NCBI RefSeq assembly: GCF_001418085.1
Contig: NZ_LIQH01000021.1
Location: 124,001-188,000 of the forward strand
Length of the DNA: 64,000 nucleotides
DNA from: Lacinutrix algicola
Lineage (GTDB): Bacteria; Bacteroidota; Bacteroidia; Flavobacteriales; Flavobacteriaceae
Direction: 5' to 3'
This document shows positions 43,199 through 52,406 of the stretch, one piece after another. The notes under the pieces are model-generated. The model was not told the DNA's origin, ran no database searches, and saw only the letters and a program-made list of their open reading frames with translations. Every line of letters begins with the position of its first letter. Positions within the stretch are counted from its first letter, which is position 1. Position numbers and translations under genes: made by a program.

Positions 43199-43635
43199 CC
43201 TTTAGAAATGGTATTACTTAATTCATTTCTATCGTTTTTAGAAATAGGAAAATATTCTTTTAATTGCTGTCCAGCAAGTAAAATACCATCTACTAAGGCT
43301 TGTTTATTATTTCCGTTTTTAAGATGGTTTTGTATAATGTTTTTTGTGTCGTCCCAAAAAGAATCTGGTACTACTGCATTAATGCCTCTGTCTCCATAAA
43401 TAGCAAAAGCTTTATCTTTTACAGCAATATATATTAGTACAGCATTATGTAGCTCTGTATTTTGCATTTTTAAAATAGAAAACACTTCTAAAGCTCGCGT
43501 TTCTATATCGGCTTTAGAAGTGTTCTCAATATGTACTCTAATCTCTCCCGAAGTTTGCTGCTCGGCCTCTCTAATGGCTGCGACAATTTCTTGTTCTTCG
43601 ATAGTCGTTAAAAATGCTTCAACAGAATCTTGCAT
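43195..43635 (-). CDS. TPM-domain protein
   Basis: A 146-residue cytoplasmic or peripheral TPM domain without a signal peptide: EQEIVAAIREAEQQTSGEIR, VHIENTSKADIETRALEVF, HNAVLIYIAVKDKAFAIYGD, NAVVPDSFWDDTKNIIQNH. It lies 3 bp after lemA and overlaps the longer TPM gene by 4 bp. The lemA-TPM-TPM order is a standard arrangement in Bacteroidota. Confidence 0.9.
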   Translation of the reverse strand: MQDSVEAFLTTIEEQEIVAAIREAEQQTSGEIRVHIENTSKADIETRALEVFSILKMQNTELHNAVLIYIAVKDKAFAIYGDRGINAVVPDSFWDDTKNIIQNHLKNGNNKQALVDGILLAGQQLKEYFPISKNDRNELSNTISKG

Positions 43636-43638
43636 AGT

Positions 43639-44283
43639 TTAAAATTCTACTTTTGGTGCATTTTCACTTCCTGGTGCAGATTTAAATAAAGATAACGCAC
43701 CTTTATTAATGTAATTAGCTACAAAGCTTGTTGGGAATTTAGCAATAAAGATGTTATATGCTCCTGCTAAATCATTAAATCTATTACGTTCTACATTTAT
43801 TCTATTCTCTGTGCTTTCTAATTGACTTTGCAATTCTAAAAAGCTACGGTCTGCTTTTAGTTCAGGGTAACGTTCTACAGAAACTAATAATCTAGATAGT
43901 GCTCCACTAAGACCTTGTTGTGCTTGTTGAAACTTAGCCATATTTTCTGGAGTAAGTGCGCTTTGGTCAATGTTTATTGTTGGTTTAGTCGCTTCAGCTC
44001 TTGCCTTAATAACAGCTTCTAAAGTTTCTCTTTCATGGTTTGCGTAACCTTTTACAGTTGAAACAAGATTTGGTATTAAATCTGATCTTCTTTGGTAAGA
44101 ACTCTCAACGTTAGCCCATTGTGCTTTCGCTAAACCTTCTTTTTCAATAATCTCGTTATTAATTCCTATTCCCCATTTAAAGACTGCGAAAATTATTAAT
44201 CCAATAACAATTACAGGTATAAGCCATTTTTTCATAGTATTCGGTTTTTTAGTTGAGTCTTCTGGTAGTTGTTTATAATTCAT
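43639..44283 (-). CDS. lemA: LemA family protein
   Basis: A 214-residue membrane protein with one N-terminal helix (LIPVIVIGLIIFAVFKWG). The helical LemA domain follows: VESSYQRRSDLIPNLVSTVK, GYANHERETLEAVIKARAEA, LLVSVERYPELKADRSFLEL, ESTENRINVERNRFNDLAGA. The start overlaps the MerR-type gene by 11 bp; a later ATG at 44235 (MKKWLIP) is also possible. Function of LemA is unsettled; it is usually next to TPM genes as here. Confidence 0.93.
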   Translation of the reverse strand: MNYKQLPEDSTKKPNTMKKWLIPVIVIGLIIFAVFKWGIGINNEIIEKEGLAKAQWANVESSYQRRSDLIPNLVSTVKGYANHERETLEAVIKARAEATKPTINIDQSALTPENMAKFQQAQQGLSGALSRLLVSVERYPELKADRSFLELQSQLESTENRINVERNRFNDLAGAYNIFIAKFPTSFVANYINKGALSLFKSAPGSENAPKVEF

Positions 44284-44602
44284 TTTTAAGTTTTATAAGT
44301 TGTGCTTTAACGCCTTCTAATTTACTAATAATTTCAAAATTAGTAAGACTTTTCTGCTTTTCTTCTTTAATATGAACTTTTGCACCTTCTAAGGTAAAGC
44401 CGCGTTCTTTTACTAAATGATAAATAAATTGAAGATTTTTCACATCCTCTGGAGTAAATTTACGATTGCCTTTTGCGTTTTTTTTAGGCTTTAAAGCTTC
44501 GAATTCTTTTTCCCAAAACCTAATTAATGAGGTGTTTACTCCAAAAGCTTTAGCGACTTCTCCAATAGCATAATATCGTTTTTCTGGAAGATCTATTAGC
44601 AT
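44273..44602 (-). CDS. MerR-type transcriptional regulator
   Basis: A 109-residue protein with a full MerR winged-helix: YYAIGEVAKAFGVNTSLIRF, WEKEFEALKPKKNAKGNRKF and TPEDVKNLQFIYHLVKERGF. The C-terminus is short, so no ligand-binding domain is present. Its ATG overlaps the stop of the M23 peptidase gene (TAATG), which implies coupled translation. It may regulate the lemA-TPM unit. Confidence 0.92.
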   Translation of the reverse strand: MLIDLPEKRYYAIGEVAKAFGVNTSLIRFWEKEFEALKPKKNAKGNRKFTPEDVKNLQFIYHLVKERGFTLEGAKVHIKEEKQKSLTNFEIISKLEGVKAQLIKLKNEL

Positions 44603-45573
44603 TAATCTAAAGATTGGTTTTCTATAGAAGAACGGTCTAGCAATTTGCTATATTCTTCAGCAGTCAAACTACCATAATAGAAGTTTATAGGATTTATGCG
44701 TTTTCCATCTTTAAAAACTTCGTAATGTAAATGTGGTGCTTCAGAGCGACCTGTACTTCCTACAAAACCTATTAAGTCTCCACGTTTTACTTTTTGGTTT
44801 TTTCCAACATTGTATTTGTACATATGCGCATATAGCGAAACATAACCATAACCATGGTCTATTCTAATATGGTTTCCGTAACCAGAACTATTACTGTCTG
44901 CACGTTCCACAACACCATCACCAGCAGCATAAATAGGTGTGCCTCTTGGAGCAGTAAAGTCCATTCCCCAATGCATTTTTCGAGTTTTATTAAATGGGTC
45001 TGTACGCATACCATAACCAGAAGCCATTCGTGTTAAGTCTTCATTATTAACAGGTTGAATTGCTGGAATAGTAGCTAGGAATTTTTCTTTTTCTTCGGCT
45101 AAAACAGCAATTTCATCTAAAGATTTAGATTGTACAACTATTCTTTTTTGAAGAATGTCAATACGTTTATTGCTTTCTTTTATTAGTTTAGAGTTGTCAA
45201 AACCTTCAAGGGCTTTGTATCTATTAACTCCTCCAAAACCTGCTTTTCTTTGTTCTTCAGGAATAGGATTTGCTTCAAAATATAAGCGGTATATATTGTT
45301 GTCTCTATCTTCTACATTAGCAAGTACAGTTTCGGCTTCAGCCATTTTTTTATTCAATAAATCGAATTGTAATTGCATGTTGCTTAATTCACGTTTTAAT
45401 GCTTTCTCGTTTGGGGATTCAAAAAACTGACTTCCTAAAAAGACAAAGAAAAATGCTAATAAAGCTGAAGAAAATAAAAAAGCTAAAACGTACTTAAAAG
45501 TACGACGTTTTTTACGTGTAATTTTGCGATACGACAAGGTATCAGAATCATAATAATATTTTACCTTACTCAT
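44602..45573 (-). CDS. M23 family metallopeptidase (LytM type), membrane-anchored
   Basis: A 323-residue envelope peptidase. A helix at residues about 28-47 (YVLAFLFSSALLAFFFVFLG) anchors it, a coiled coil follows, then the LytM domain with HWGMDFTAPRGTPIYAAGDG, GNHIRIDHGYGYVSLYAHM and APHLHYEV, giving the zinc ligands H...D and HxH. It should cleave or regulate cleavage of peptidoglycan cross-bridges. The gene is divergent from alaS and coupled to the MerR-type gene. Confidence 0.93.
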   Translation of the reverse strand: MSKVKYYYDSDTLSYRKITRKKRRTFKYVLAFLFSSALLAFFFVFLGSQFFESPNEKALKRELSNMQLQFDLLNKKMAEAETVLANVEDRDNNIYRLYFEANPIPEEQRKAGFGGVNRYKALEGFDNSKLIKESNKRIDILQKRIVVQSKSLDEIAVLAEEKEKFLATIPAIQPVNNEDLTRMASGYGMRTDPFNKTRKMHWGMDFTAPRGTPIYAAGDGVVERADSNSSGYGNHIRIDHGYGYVSLYAHMYKYNVGKNQKVKRGDLIGFVGSTGRSEAPHLHYEVFKDGKRINPINFYYGSLTAEEYSKLLDRSSIENQSLD

Positions 45574-45587
45574 TATGTAAATTATAC

Positions 45588-45595
45588 TATTTTTG
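45588..45595 (+). promoter_or_regulatory. -7 box TATTTTTG, distal promoter for alaS
   Basis: TATTTTTG would start a transcript near 45600, giving alaS a leader of about 195 nt. It sits close to the divergent start of the M23 gene. Confidence 0.45.
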
Positions 45596-45793
45596 CAATG
45601 AAATGAAGCTCAAAATCAAGCAACATTATTTACAAACGCAAAACAAATATATAAATTGTTTTCTAACGTTAGTAATTAGTTAAAGTAAGATTATTAACAA
45701 TAGTATATAAAGTACATCATATCAAAAGTTTAGTGATAACTAAAAAAAGAGGTTTGATGAATTTTAATTGACAATAAAATAATAAATAAACAG

Positions 45794-48409
45794 ATGAAAT
45801 CTCAAGATATTCGCTCTACATTTTTAAGTTTTTTCGAAAATAAAAAACATAGCATTGTGCAATCTGCACCAATGGTCTTAAAGGATGACCCAACGTTAAT
45901 GTTCGTTAACGCTGGAATGGTGCCATTTAAAGAATACTTTTTAGGAAATGGAGAGCCTAAGAATACACGATTAACAGATAGTCAAAAATGTTTACGTGTA
46001 TCAGGAAAGCATAACGATTTAGAAGAGGTTGGTTACGATACGTACCACCACACTTTATTCGAAATGTTAGGTAATTGGTCTTTTGGAGATTACTTTAAAA
46101 AAGAAGCAATAGCTTGGGCTTGGGAGTTGTTAACCGAAGTTTATAAAATTGATAAAGATATTTTATATGTTACTGTTTTTGAAGGTAGCGAGGATGACGA
46201 TAAGCTTGGTATGGATATGGAAGCTTACGATATTTGGAAACAATACATATCTGAAGATCGTATTCTAAAAGGTAATAAAAAAGATAATTTCTGGGAAATG
46301 GGAGATCAAGGACCTTGTGGACCTTGTAGTGAAATCCATGTAGATATTCGTACTCCAGAAGAAAAAGCAAAGGTTGATGGTAAAGATTTAGTAAACCTAG
46401 ATCATCCTCAAGTTGTAGAGATTTGGAATTTGGTATTTATGGAGTTTAACCGAAAAGCTAACGGATCTCTTGAAAACTTACCTAACAAACATATTGATAC
46501 AGGAATGGGATTCGAGCGTTTATGTATGGTAATGCAGGATGTAAAATCTAATTACGATACTGATGTTTTTACACCAATTATTCGTGAAATAGAAACTATT
46601 ACAGATAAAGAATATAATAAAGACGAAAAAATAGATATTGCTATTCGTGTTATTAGTGATCATGTTCGTGCAGTTGCATTCTCGATTGCAGATGGACAAT
46701 TGCCTAGTAATACAGGAGCTGGTTATGTAATACGTAGAATTTTACGTCGTGCTGTACGTTATGGGTTTACTTTTTTAGACAAAAAAGAGCCATTTATTTA
46801 CAGGTTAGTAGAGGTGTTAAGTAGTAGAATGGGAGAGGCTTTCCCAGAGCTGAAATTACAGAAGCAACTTATTGAAAACGTTATTAAAGAGGAAGAAACT
46901 TCTTTTTTAAGAACATTAGATCAAGGTTTATTATTATTGGATCGTATTGTAGAAACAACAAAAGGTAAAGAAGTTTTAGGCGCTAAGGTTTTTGAATTAA
47001 AAGATACTTATGGTTTTCCTGAAGATTTAACCGATTTAATTTTACGTGAAAAAGGATATACTTATAATGTAAGTGAATTTAATGCAGAATTAGAAAAGCA
47101 GAAAAGCCGTGGTAGAGAGTCGTCTGCTTTAAAATCTGACGATTGGACTACTTTAATAGATGATGCAGAACAAGAGTTTATTGGTTACGATGCTTTAGAA
47201 GCCAATGTTAAAATTACAAGATATAGAAAAGTAACCTCTAAAAAAGATGGTGAAATGTATCAATTAGTATTTAGCTTAACACCGTTTTATGCCGAAGGTG
47301 GAGGTCAAGTAGGAGATAAAGGGTATTTGGAAGATGAGCATGGAGATGTTGTTTATATTTTAGATACTAAAAGAGAAAACAATGTGATTATTCATTTTGC
47401 GAAAAACTTACCTAAGCATATAAATGAAACGTTTAAAGCAGTTGTAGATACTAAACAACGTTATAGAACAGAATGTAATCATACTGCAACCCATTTATTA
47501 CATCAAGGTTTACGAGAGGTTTTAGGAACTCACGTTGAGCAAAAAGGTAGTGCTGTACATTCAAAGTATTTACGTTTCGATTTTTCTCATTTTTCTAAAG
47601 TAACTGCAGAGCAATTGCAAGAGGTAGAGAACTTTGTAAACCGTAGAATTGAAGGAAAATTACCATTAGAAGAAAATAGAAATGTGCCAATGGATAAAGC
47701 AATTGCAGATGGAGCAATGGCATTGTTTGGAGAGAAATATGGAGACACAGTGCGTACCATTCGTTACGGGCAATCTATAGAATTGTGTGGTGGAACGCAT
47801 GTTAAAAATACAAGCGATATTTGGCATTTTAAAATAACTAGCGAAGGCGCAGTAGCTTCTGGTATTAGAAGAATTGAAGCTATAACTAGCGATGCTGTTA
47901 AAGATTATTATACAGCGAATAGTAAAGTGTTTTCTGAAATGAAATCACTTTTAAACAACGCAAAGGATCCAAAAGATGCTTTGGTTAAAATTCAAAATGA
48001 AAATACTGACTTAAAAAAGCAAATTGAAGGTTTATTAAGGGATAAAGCAAAAAATATTGTTGGTGATTTAAAGAACGAATTAACCGAAATTAATGGTATT
48101 CAGTTTTTAGCTAAAAAATTAGATTTAGATGCTGGCGGAATTAAAGACGTTTGTTTCGATTTAGGTCAGAATCAAAATAATGTATTCTTACTTTTTGCTA
48201 CAGAACAAAACGGAAAAGCATTATTGTCTTGCTATATTTCTAAAGAACTAGTGGCAGATAAAGGTTTAAATGCCGGGACTGTAGTTAGAGAACTTGGTAA
48301 GCATATTCAAGGAGGTGGAGGTGGACAGCCTTTCTTTGCAACTGCTGGTGGAAAAAATCCTGCAGGAATAGAAAAAGCTTTAAGTGAAGCGAAAGGTTAT
48401 ATTGAATAG
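45794..48409 (+). CDS. alaS: Alanine-tRNA ligase
   Basis: An 871-residue class II synthetase. Visible: the N-terminal [20 protein letters not shown], motif 2 [16 protein letters not shown], the editing-domain zinc motifs [11 protein letters not shown] and [13 protein letters not shown], and the C-terminal [14 protein letters not shown] glycine-rich C-Ala part. Length matches the bacterial enzyme. The 5' leader is about 195 nt if the promoter at 45588 is used. Confidence 0.97.
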   Translation: MKSQDIRSTFLSFFENKKHSIVQSAPMVLKDDPTLMFVNAGMVPFKEYFLGNGEPKNTRLTDSQKCLRVSGKHNDLEEVGYDTYHHTLFEMLGNWSFGDYFKKEAIAWAWELLTEVYKIDKDILYVTVFEGSEDDDKLGMDMEAYDIWKQYISEDRILKGNKKDNFWEMGDQGPCGPCSEIHVDIRTPEEKAKVDGKDLVNLDHPQVVEIWNLVFMEFNRKANGSLENLPNKHIDTGMGFERLCMVMQDVKSNYDTDVFTPIIREIETITDKEYNKDEKIDIAIRVISDHVRAVAFSIADGQLPSNTGAGYVIRRILRRAVRYGFTFLDKKEPFIYRLVEVLSSRMGEAFPELKLQKQLIENVIKEEETSFLRTLDQGLLLLDRIVETTKGKEVLGAKVFELKDTYGFPEDLTDLILREKGYTYNVSEFNAELEKQKSRGRESSALKSDDWTTLIDDAEQEFIGYDALEANVKITRYRKVTSKKDGEMYQLVFSLTPFYAEGGGQVGDKGYLEDEHGDVVYILDTKRENNVIIHFAKNLPKHINETFKAVVDTKQRYRTECNHTATHLLHQGLREVLGTHVEQKGSAVHSKYLRFDFSHFSKVTAEQLQEVENFVNRRIEGKLPLEENRNVPMDKAIADGAMALFGEKYGDTVRTIRYGQSIELCGGTHVKNTSDIWHFKITSEGAVASGIRRIEAITSDAVKDYYTANSKVFSEMKSLLNNAKDPKDALVKIQNENTDLKKQIEGLLRDKAKNIVGDLKNELTEINGIQFLAKKLDLDAGGIKDVCFDLGQNQNNVFLLFATEQNGKALLSCYISKELVADKGLNAGTVVRELGKHIQGGGGGQPFFATAGGKNPAGIEKALSEAKGYIE

Positions 48410-48429
48410 AAACTTAATATAAAAACTAA

Positions 48430-49374
48430 TTGAAATTACAAACACATATAAAACTCAAAAAGCAAGAGCGTAGTCTTATCGATTATAATGCTAAGCTCTT
48501 GCTTTTGGGTTCGTGTTTTTCAGAAAATATTGGCAACAAATTCGAGTATTTCAAATTTCAAAGCATCTCTAATCCTTTCGGAATATTATTTCATCCTAAA
48601 GCAATAGAGAATTTAGTTTTAAGAGCTATTCAGCAAACGGAATATGTAGAAAGTGATGTTTTTTTTCATAACGAGCAATGGCATTGTTTCGATGCGCATT
48701 CACAACATAGTAATGTTTCAAAAGAAAAAATATTATCCGATTTAAATACTCAAATTCAATTAACAAATCAGCAAATATTAGAGTCAACACACATTATAAT
48801 AACACTTGGTACATCTTGGGTTTATAAATTAGTTGAAAGCGATAAGATAGTTGCTAATTGTCATAAAGTACCTCAAAAAGAGTTTCGTAAGATTTTATTG
48901 TCTACAGAAGAAATAAAGCAAAGTTTACAATCTATTATTGAGGCTATTCAATCTGTAAATAAAAACGCATCTATTGTATTTACAGTATCTCCTGTAAGGC
49001 ATATAAAAGATGGTTTTGTAGAGAATACGCTTAGTAAGTCGCATTTAATTTCTGCTATTCATCAAGTAACAAATAGCCAAGTATCTTATTTCCCTTCTTT
49101 TGAAATAATGTTGGACGAACTTCGTGATTATCGTTTTTATAAAAGCGACATGTTACATCCTAATGAGACTGCTGTAGAATATATATGGCAAAAGTTTCAA
49201 CACGTTTGGATCGCTTCAGACGCACTTAAAACAATGGGAGATGTTGATGTTATTCAAAAAGGATTGCAGCACAAGCCGTTTAATGAGAATTCCGAAGCCC
49301 ATAAAAAATTTCTTTTACAACTTGAAAAAAAGAAATTGAAAATAGAATCAACTGTTAAGTGTTTGAGGTTTTAA
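48430..49374 (+). CDS. GSCFA-domain protein
   Basis: A 314-residue SGNH-like hydrolase family protein. The family name motif is visible as LLLGSCFSENIGNKF near residue 23, followed by SISNPFGILFHP; FTVSPVRHIKDGF and HPNETAVEYIW are the other conserved blocks, including the likely catalytic His. The start is a TTG at 48430, 20 bp after alaS, so it is probably cotranscribed. Activity unknown, perhaps an acyl or glycan ester hydrolase. Confidence 0.88.
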   Translation: MKLQTHIKLKKQERSLIDYNAKLLLLGSCFSENIGNKFEYFKFQSISNPFGILFHPKAIENLVLRAIQQTEYVESDVFFHNEQWHCFDAHSQHSNVSKEKILSDLNTQIQLTNQQILESTHIIITLGTSWVYKLVESDKIVANCHKVPQKEFRKILLSTEEIKQSLQSIIEAIQSVNKNASIVFTVSPVRHIKDGFVENTLSKSHLISAIHQVTNSQVSYFPSFEIMLDELRDYRFYKSDMLHPNETAVEYIWQKFQHVWIASDALKTMGDVDVIQKGLQHKPFNENSEAHKKFLLQLEKKKLKIESTVKCLRF

Positions 49375-49516
49375 ACATCTCAATTACAGTGCTGTAGTAG
49401 TATAAGGACTACAATTAATGATTTTAACGTTTTTACATTTCGTTTTAACGAAAAAATAATTGAACCTATTAATTTAAAATTAAATTCACATGCTATTAAT
49501 CATTAATTTGTTAAAA

Positions 49517-49567
49517 CATCAATTACTTTATTAAGTCAATCTCTTAATGTAATTGGTGTTTTTTTTA
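49517..49567 (+). terminator. Terminator after the alaS-GSCFA unit
   Basis: CATCAATTAC, then ATTAAG, a loop, CTTAAT and GTAATTGGTG pair around a small bulge and are followed by about nine T. It lies about 140 nt after the GSCFA stop; I see nothing else in between. Confidence 0.75.
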
Positions 49568-49595
49568 TGCCTTATTTTTTACTTATCTTAGATAT

Positions 49596-50210
49596 ATGAA
49601 AAAAATATTTTTTGGAGTTGTTGTTACGCTAATGGTTCTTTTTACTTTCAAATATTGTGGAGATCAGCATAATGAAAAATTAATTTTAAAAGAGAGTTCT
49701 GCATTAATTCAAGAATCCTTTAAAAATGTTGGAAAGCTTGTTGTTACAGAAGGTCATTTTAGCCAAGTCTTTAATTATAACAATTCTAAAGATTTGTTTT
49801 CTAATTTAATATCAGCAGAAAAAAAGGCATTAGTTGTTGTTAATGCAGATGTTTCTATTGCTTATGATTTGAGCAAAATTGAATATAAAATAGATGAGGA
49901 AACTAAAACGCTAACTATTGTAAGTATTCCTAAAGAAGAAATAAAAATTAGTCCAGATTTCGAGTATTATGACATTCAAGCAGATTATTTAAATCCGTTC
50001 GAAGCCAAAGATTATAATACAATAAAAGAAACTGTAAATAAACAATTGCTAAAGAAAATTGAGGCTTCAGAATTAAAATCTAATGCTAAAAACAGACTAA
50101 TTAGCGAATTGTCTAAGTTTTATATTCTAACAAATTCATTAGGTTGGACATTAAAATACAACGAAAACCCAATTAATAATTTAGAAGCACTTAAAGACTT
50201 TAAACTATAG
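49596..50210 (+). CDS. DUF4230 protein
   Basis: A 204-residue protein with one N-terminal helix (FFGVVVTLMVLFTFKYC). The rest fits DUF4230: KNVGKLVVTEGHFSQVFNYN, KKALVVVNADVSIAYDLSKI, EYYDIQADYLNPFEAKDYNT and a helical end. Function unknown; a membrane-anchored envelope protein. Its last 6 bp overlap the convergent rhodanese gene. Confidence 0.85.
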   Translation: MKKIFFGVVVTLMVLFTFKYCGDQHNEKLILKESSALIQESFKNVGKLVVTEGHFSQVFNYNNSKDLFSNLISAEKKALVVVNADVSIAYDLSKIEYKIDEETKTLTIVSIPKEEIKISPDFEYYDIQADYLNPFEAKDYNTIKETVNKQLLKKIEASELKSNAKNRLISELSKFYILTNSLGWTLKYNENPINNLEALKDFKL

Positions 50211-50510
50211 TTTTTTACTTAAACTAGACCATCCACCTCCATTAACAGCCTCAATACCTTGAGCTTTTAAAATGCTTGCTGCATTTGCAGAACGCATACC
50301 ACTAGCGCAACAAGTAATTACAGGTTTGTTTAATTTCTTAATAGTATTAATTTTACTTGATATCTCTTGTAGAGGGATGTTTTTTGAACCAGCAATAGCG
50401 CCTTGGCTATATTCTCCTTTAGTTCTAACATCTATAATTATTGCACCTTTAGATTGTAATTCTTTAATTTTTTCGTTTTTATTCCCAGATAAGAAGCTTA
50501 AAAATCCCAT
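50205..50510 (-). CDS. Rhodanese-like domain protein
   Basis: About 101 residues from the ATG at 50510; the frame upstream is not conserved. It is a single rhodanese domain: GAIIIDVRTKGEYSQGAIAG, SKNIPLQEI and the active-site loop VITCCASGMRSANAA with the catalytic Cys. It may carry persulfide sulfur or act in sulfur detoxification. Convergent with the DUF4230 gene and divergent from the TetR gene. Confidence 0.9.
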   Translation of the reverse strand: MGFLSFLSGNKNEKIKELQSKGAIIIDVRTKGEYSQGAIAGSKNIPLQEISSKINTIKKLNKPVITCCASGMRSANAASILKAQGIEAVNGGGWSSLSKKL

Positions 50511-50556
50511 AGTTTTATTTTTTCTACAAATTACATTTATTTTTTTCAAAAGCTAA

Positions 50557-50570
50557 GTAACAAAAGTTAC
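50557..50570. promoter_or_regulatory. Predicted TetR operator, copy 1
   Basis: GTAAC-AAAA-GTTAC lies in the -33 region of the tetR-like gene (a TATCTTCA box is at 50583-50590). It shares TAAC-N4-GTTA with the site at 51201-51216. Confidence 0.55.
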
Positions 50571-50598
50571 AACATATTTTTTTATCTTCATCCGCAAT

Positions 50599-51174
50599 AT
50601 GATGCAACAAACACGAAAAGACGAAATTATAAAAACAGCAGCCAAACTTTTTAAAGAGAAAGGCTACAGTGCAGTAACAATGCGAGATTTGGCAACAGCA
50701 ATGGGAATGAAGGCTGCAAGCTTGTATAATCACATAAATTCAAAACAAGAAATATTAAAAATCATTATTATTTCTATAGCCGAAGAATTTACCAAAGGCA
50801 TAGATGTAATTTATAATTCCTATAATAATAGTCTCGATAAGTTGAGTCAAGTGATTGCACTTCACGTAAAAATTACAACTAATAGCACAAACGAAATGGC
50901 ATCACTAAATAACGATTGGATGCATTTGGAAGGGCAGTTAGATCATTATTTAAGACTAAGAAACAACTACGAAGCAACTTTTATAAAAATTATTAATGAA
51001 GGTATTTCGTCTTCCGAAATAAAACCAGTCAATCCAGAAATTATAATGTTTACAATGCTTTCCACTTTACGATCACTATTTCTTTGGATTCCCAAAAAAG
51101 AAGATCTTAACGTAAGTGAACTTGCAACCAACCTAAGCGAAATCCTAATTCAAGGAATTAACAAAAAGTTATAA
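50599..51174 (+). CDS. TetR-family regulator, probable repressor of the paa operon
   Basis: A 191-residue TetR protein. The DNA-binding domain is clear: DEIIKTAAKLFKEKGYSAVT, MRDLATAMGMKAASLYNHIN, SKQEILKII. The C-terminal ligand domain is typical in length. It is the first gene in front of the paa operon, so it probably responds to phenylacetyl-CoA like PaaR regulators of other bacteria; that is inference. Two similar inverted repeats, one before its own gene and one before paaE, are candidate operators. Confidence 0.9.
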   Translation: MMQQTRKDEIIKTAAKLFKEKGYSAVTMRDLATAMGMKAASLYNHINSKQEILKIIIISIAEEFTKGIDVIYNSYNNSLDKLSQVIALHVKITTNSTNEMASLNNDWMHLEGQLDHYLRLRNNYEATFIKIINEGISSSEIKPVNPEIIMFTMLSTLRSLFLWIPKKEDLNVSELATNLSEILIQGINKKL

Positions 51175-51184
51175 AATAATTTTG

Positions 51185-51192
51185 TAGCTTTG
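51185..51192 (+). promoter_or_regulatory. -7 box TAGCTTTG of the paa operon
   Basis: TAGCTTTG fits the Bacteroidota -7 consensus. Transcription would start near 51197, immediately before the predicted operator at 51201-51216. Confidence 0.6.
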
Positions 51193-51200
51193 TTGAGCAG

Positions 51201-51216
51201 ACTAACAAGTGTTAGT
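51201..51216. promoter_or_regulatory. Predicted TetR operator, copy 2, at the paa promoter
   Basis: ACTAACA-AG-TGTTAGT, a perfect 7-bp inverted repeat just past the expected start site and 20 bp before paaE. Binding there would block initiation. Confidence 0.7.
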
Positions 51217-51235
51217 TTTTACATTAAGTACAACT

Positions 51236-52309
51236 ATGGCTCAATTTTATAAGCTTAAAATCAAGGATATATACAAAGAAACAGAAGATACTTCTGTTAT
51301 AGATTTTCACGTTCCTACAGAACTTGAAAACGAATTCATTTTCCGTCAAGGTCAGCATTTAACACTAAAAGCAGACATTAATGGAGAAGATGTTCGTCGT
51401 TCTTATTCCCTTTGTTCAAGTCCCACAGATAAAAAATGGAAAGTCGCTGTAAAGCTAATTCCAGGAGGTAAATTTTCAACGTACATAAACGAAAGTTTAA
51501 AAACAGGAGATGAACTAGAAGTAATGGCTCCAAGTGGAAACTTCGGAGTTCCGGTGCAACCGGAGCAAACTAAAAATTACTTATTCTTTGCAGCAGGAAG
51601 TGGTGTAACACCTGTGCTTTCAATGATAAAAGCACACTTAACAGCAGAGCCAAATGCAACTTGTAAACTGTTTTATGTAAATAAAACAGCAAAATCCATT
51701 ATCTTTAAAGAAGAGTTAGAGCAACTGCGTAATACATTTTTCGGCAGACTAGAAATCTATTATTTCTTAACCAAAGAGCGCAGAGATATCGAGTTGTTTA
51801 ACGGCAGATTCGACGACGATAAAATGCAAGTATTAACAAAAACGTTTATCGACATTCCAGATACTAACGAAGTCTTTCTTTGCGGACCAGAAAAAATGGT
51901 AAACTACGTAAGCGAGTATCTAATAAATGCAGGCCTGCCAAAAGAATTAGTACACTTCGAGCTTTTTGTAACAGGGCTTTCAGACGAAGATATTAAAAGA
52001 GCAGAGCGTCTAGCAAAACAAAATGTAGAAGGTGTAGAAGTAACCATTGTAGATGGCGGAAAAGAATTCTCTTTCACCATGACCAAAGACTACGATAATA
52101 TTCTAGACGCAGCCTTGGGAGCAGGAGCAGATTTGCCATTCGCATGTAAAGGAGGCGTTTGTAGCACTTGCAAATGCGAAGTCAAGGAAGGAGCCGTAGA
52201 AATGAAAATAAATTACGCATTAAGCGATAAAGAAGTCTCTCAAAATCTGGTATTAAGCTGTCAAGCAGTACCAACAACAGATAGAGTAATAGTAGATTTC
52301 GATGTGTAA
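51236..52309 (+). CDS. paaE: Phenylacetyl-CoA epoxidase subunit E (reductase)
   Basis: About 357 residues from the ATG at 51236. It carries electrons from NAD(P)H to the PaaAC oxygenase. Domains in order: FAD-binding (RRSYSLCSSP), NAD-binding (FFAAGSGVTPVLSMI), and a C-terminal plant-type 2Fe-2S ferredoxin with CKGGVCSTCKCEV and a last Cys in LSCQAV. An upstream GTG lies inside the promoter/operator region and is not likely. It is the first paa structural gene here, ahead of paaA, which differs from E. coli paaABCDE order. Confidence 0.94.
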   Translation: MAQFYKLKIKDIYKETEDTSVIDFHVPTELENEFIFRQGQHLTLKADINGEDVRRSYSLCSSPTDKKWKVAVKLIPGGKFSTYINESLKTGDELEVMAPSGNFGVPVQPEQTKNYLFFAAGSGVTPVLSMIKAHLTAEPNATCKLFYVNKTAKSIIFKEELEQLRNTFFGRLEIYYFLTKERRDIELFNGRFDDDKMQVLTKTFIDIPDTNEVFLCGPEKMVNYVSEYLINAGLPKELVHFELFVTGLSDEDIKRAERLAKQNVEGVEVTIVDGGKEFSFTMTKDYDNILDAALGAGADLPFACKGGVCSTCKCEVKEGAVEMKINYALSDKEVSQNLVLSCQAVPTTDRVIVDFDV

Positions 52310-52343
52310 TAAATCTCTTTGAAAAAAGGAATCTCTATAATTT

Positions 52344-52370
52344 GTCATTCCTGCGTAGGCAGGAATCCAC
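52344..52370 (+). repeat. Palindromic repeat GTCATTCCTGCG type
   Basis: GTCATTCCTGCG, TAGG, CAGGAATCCAC: a short hairpin in the gap between paaE and paaA. Confidence 0.8.
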
Positions 52371-52406
52371 TAAAAACTAATAACTATTCACGAACAGCTA
52401 TATATT

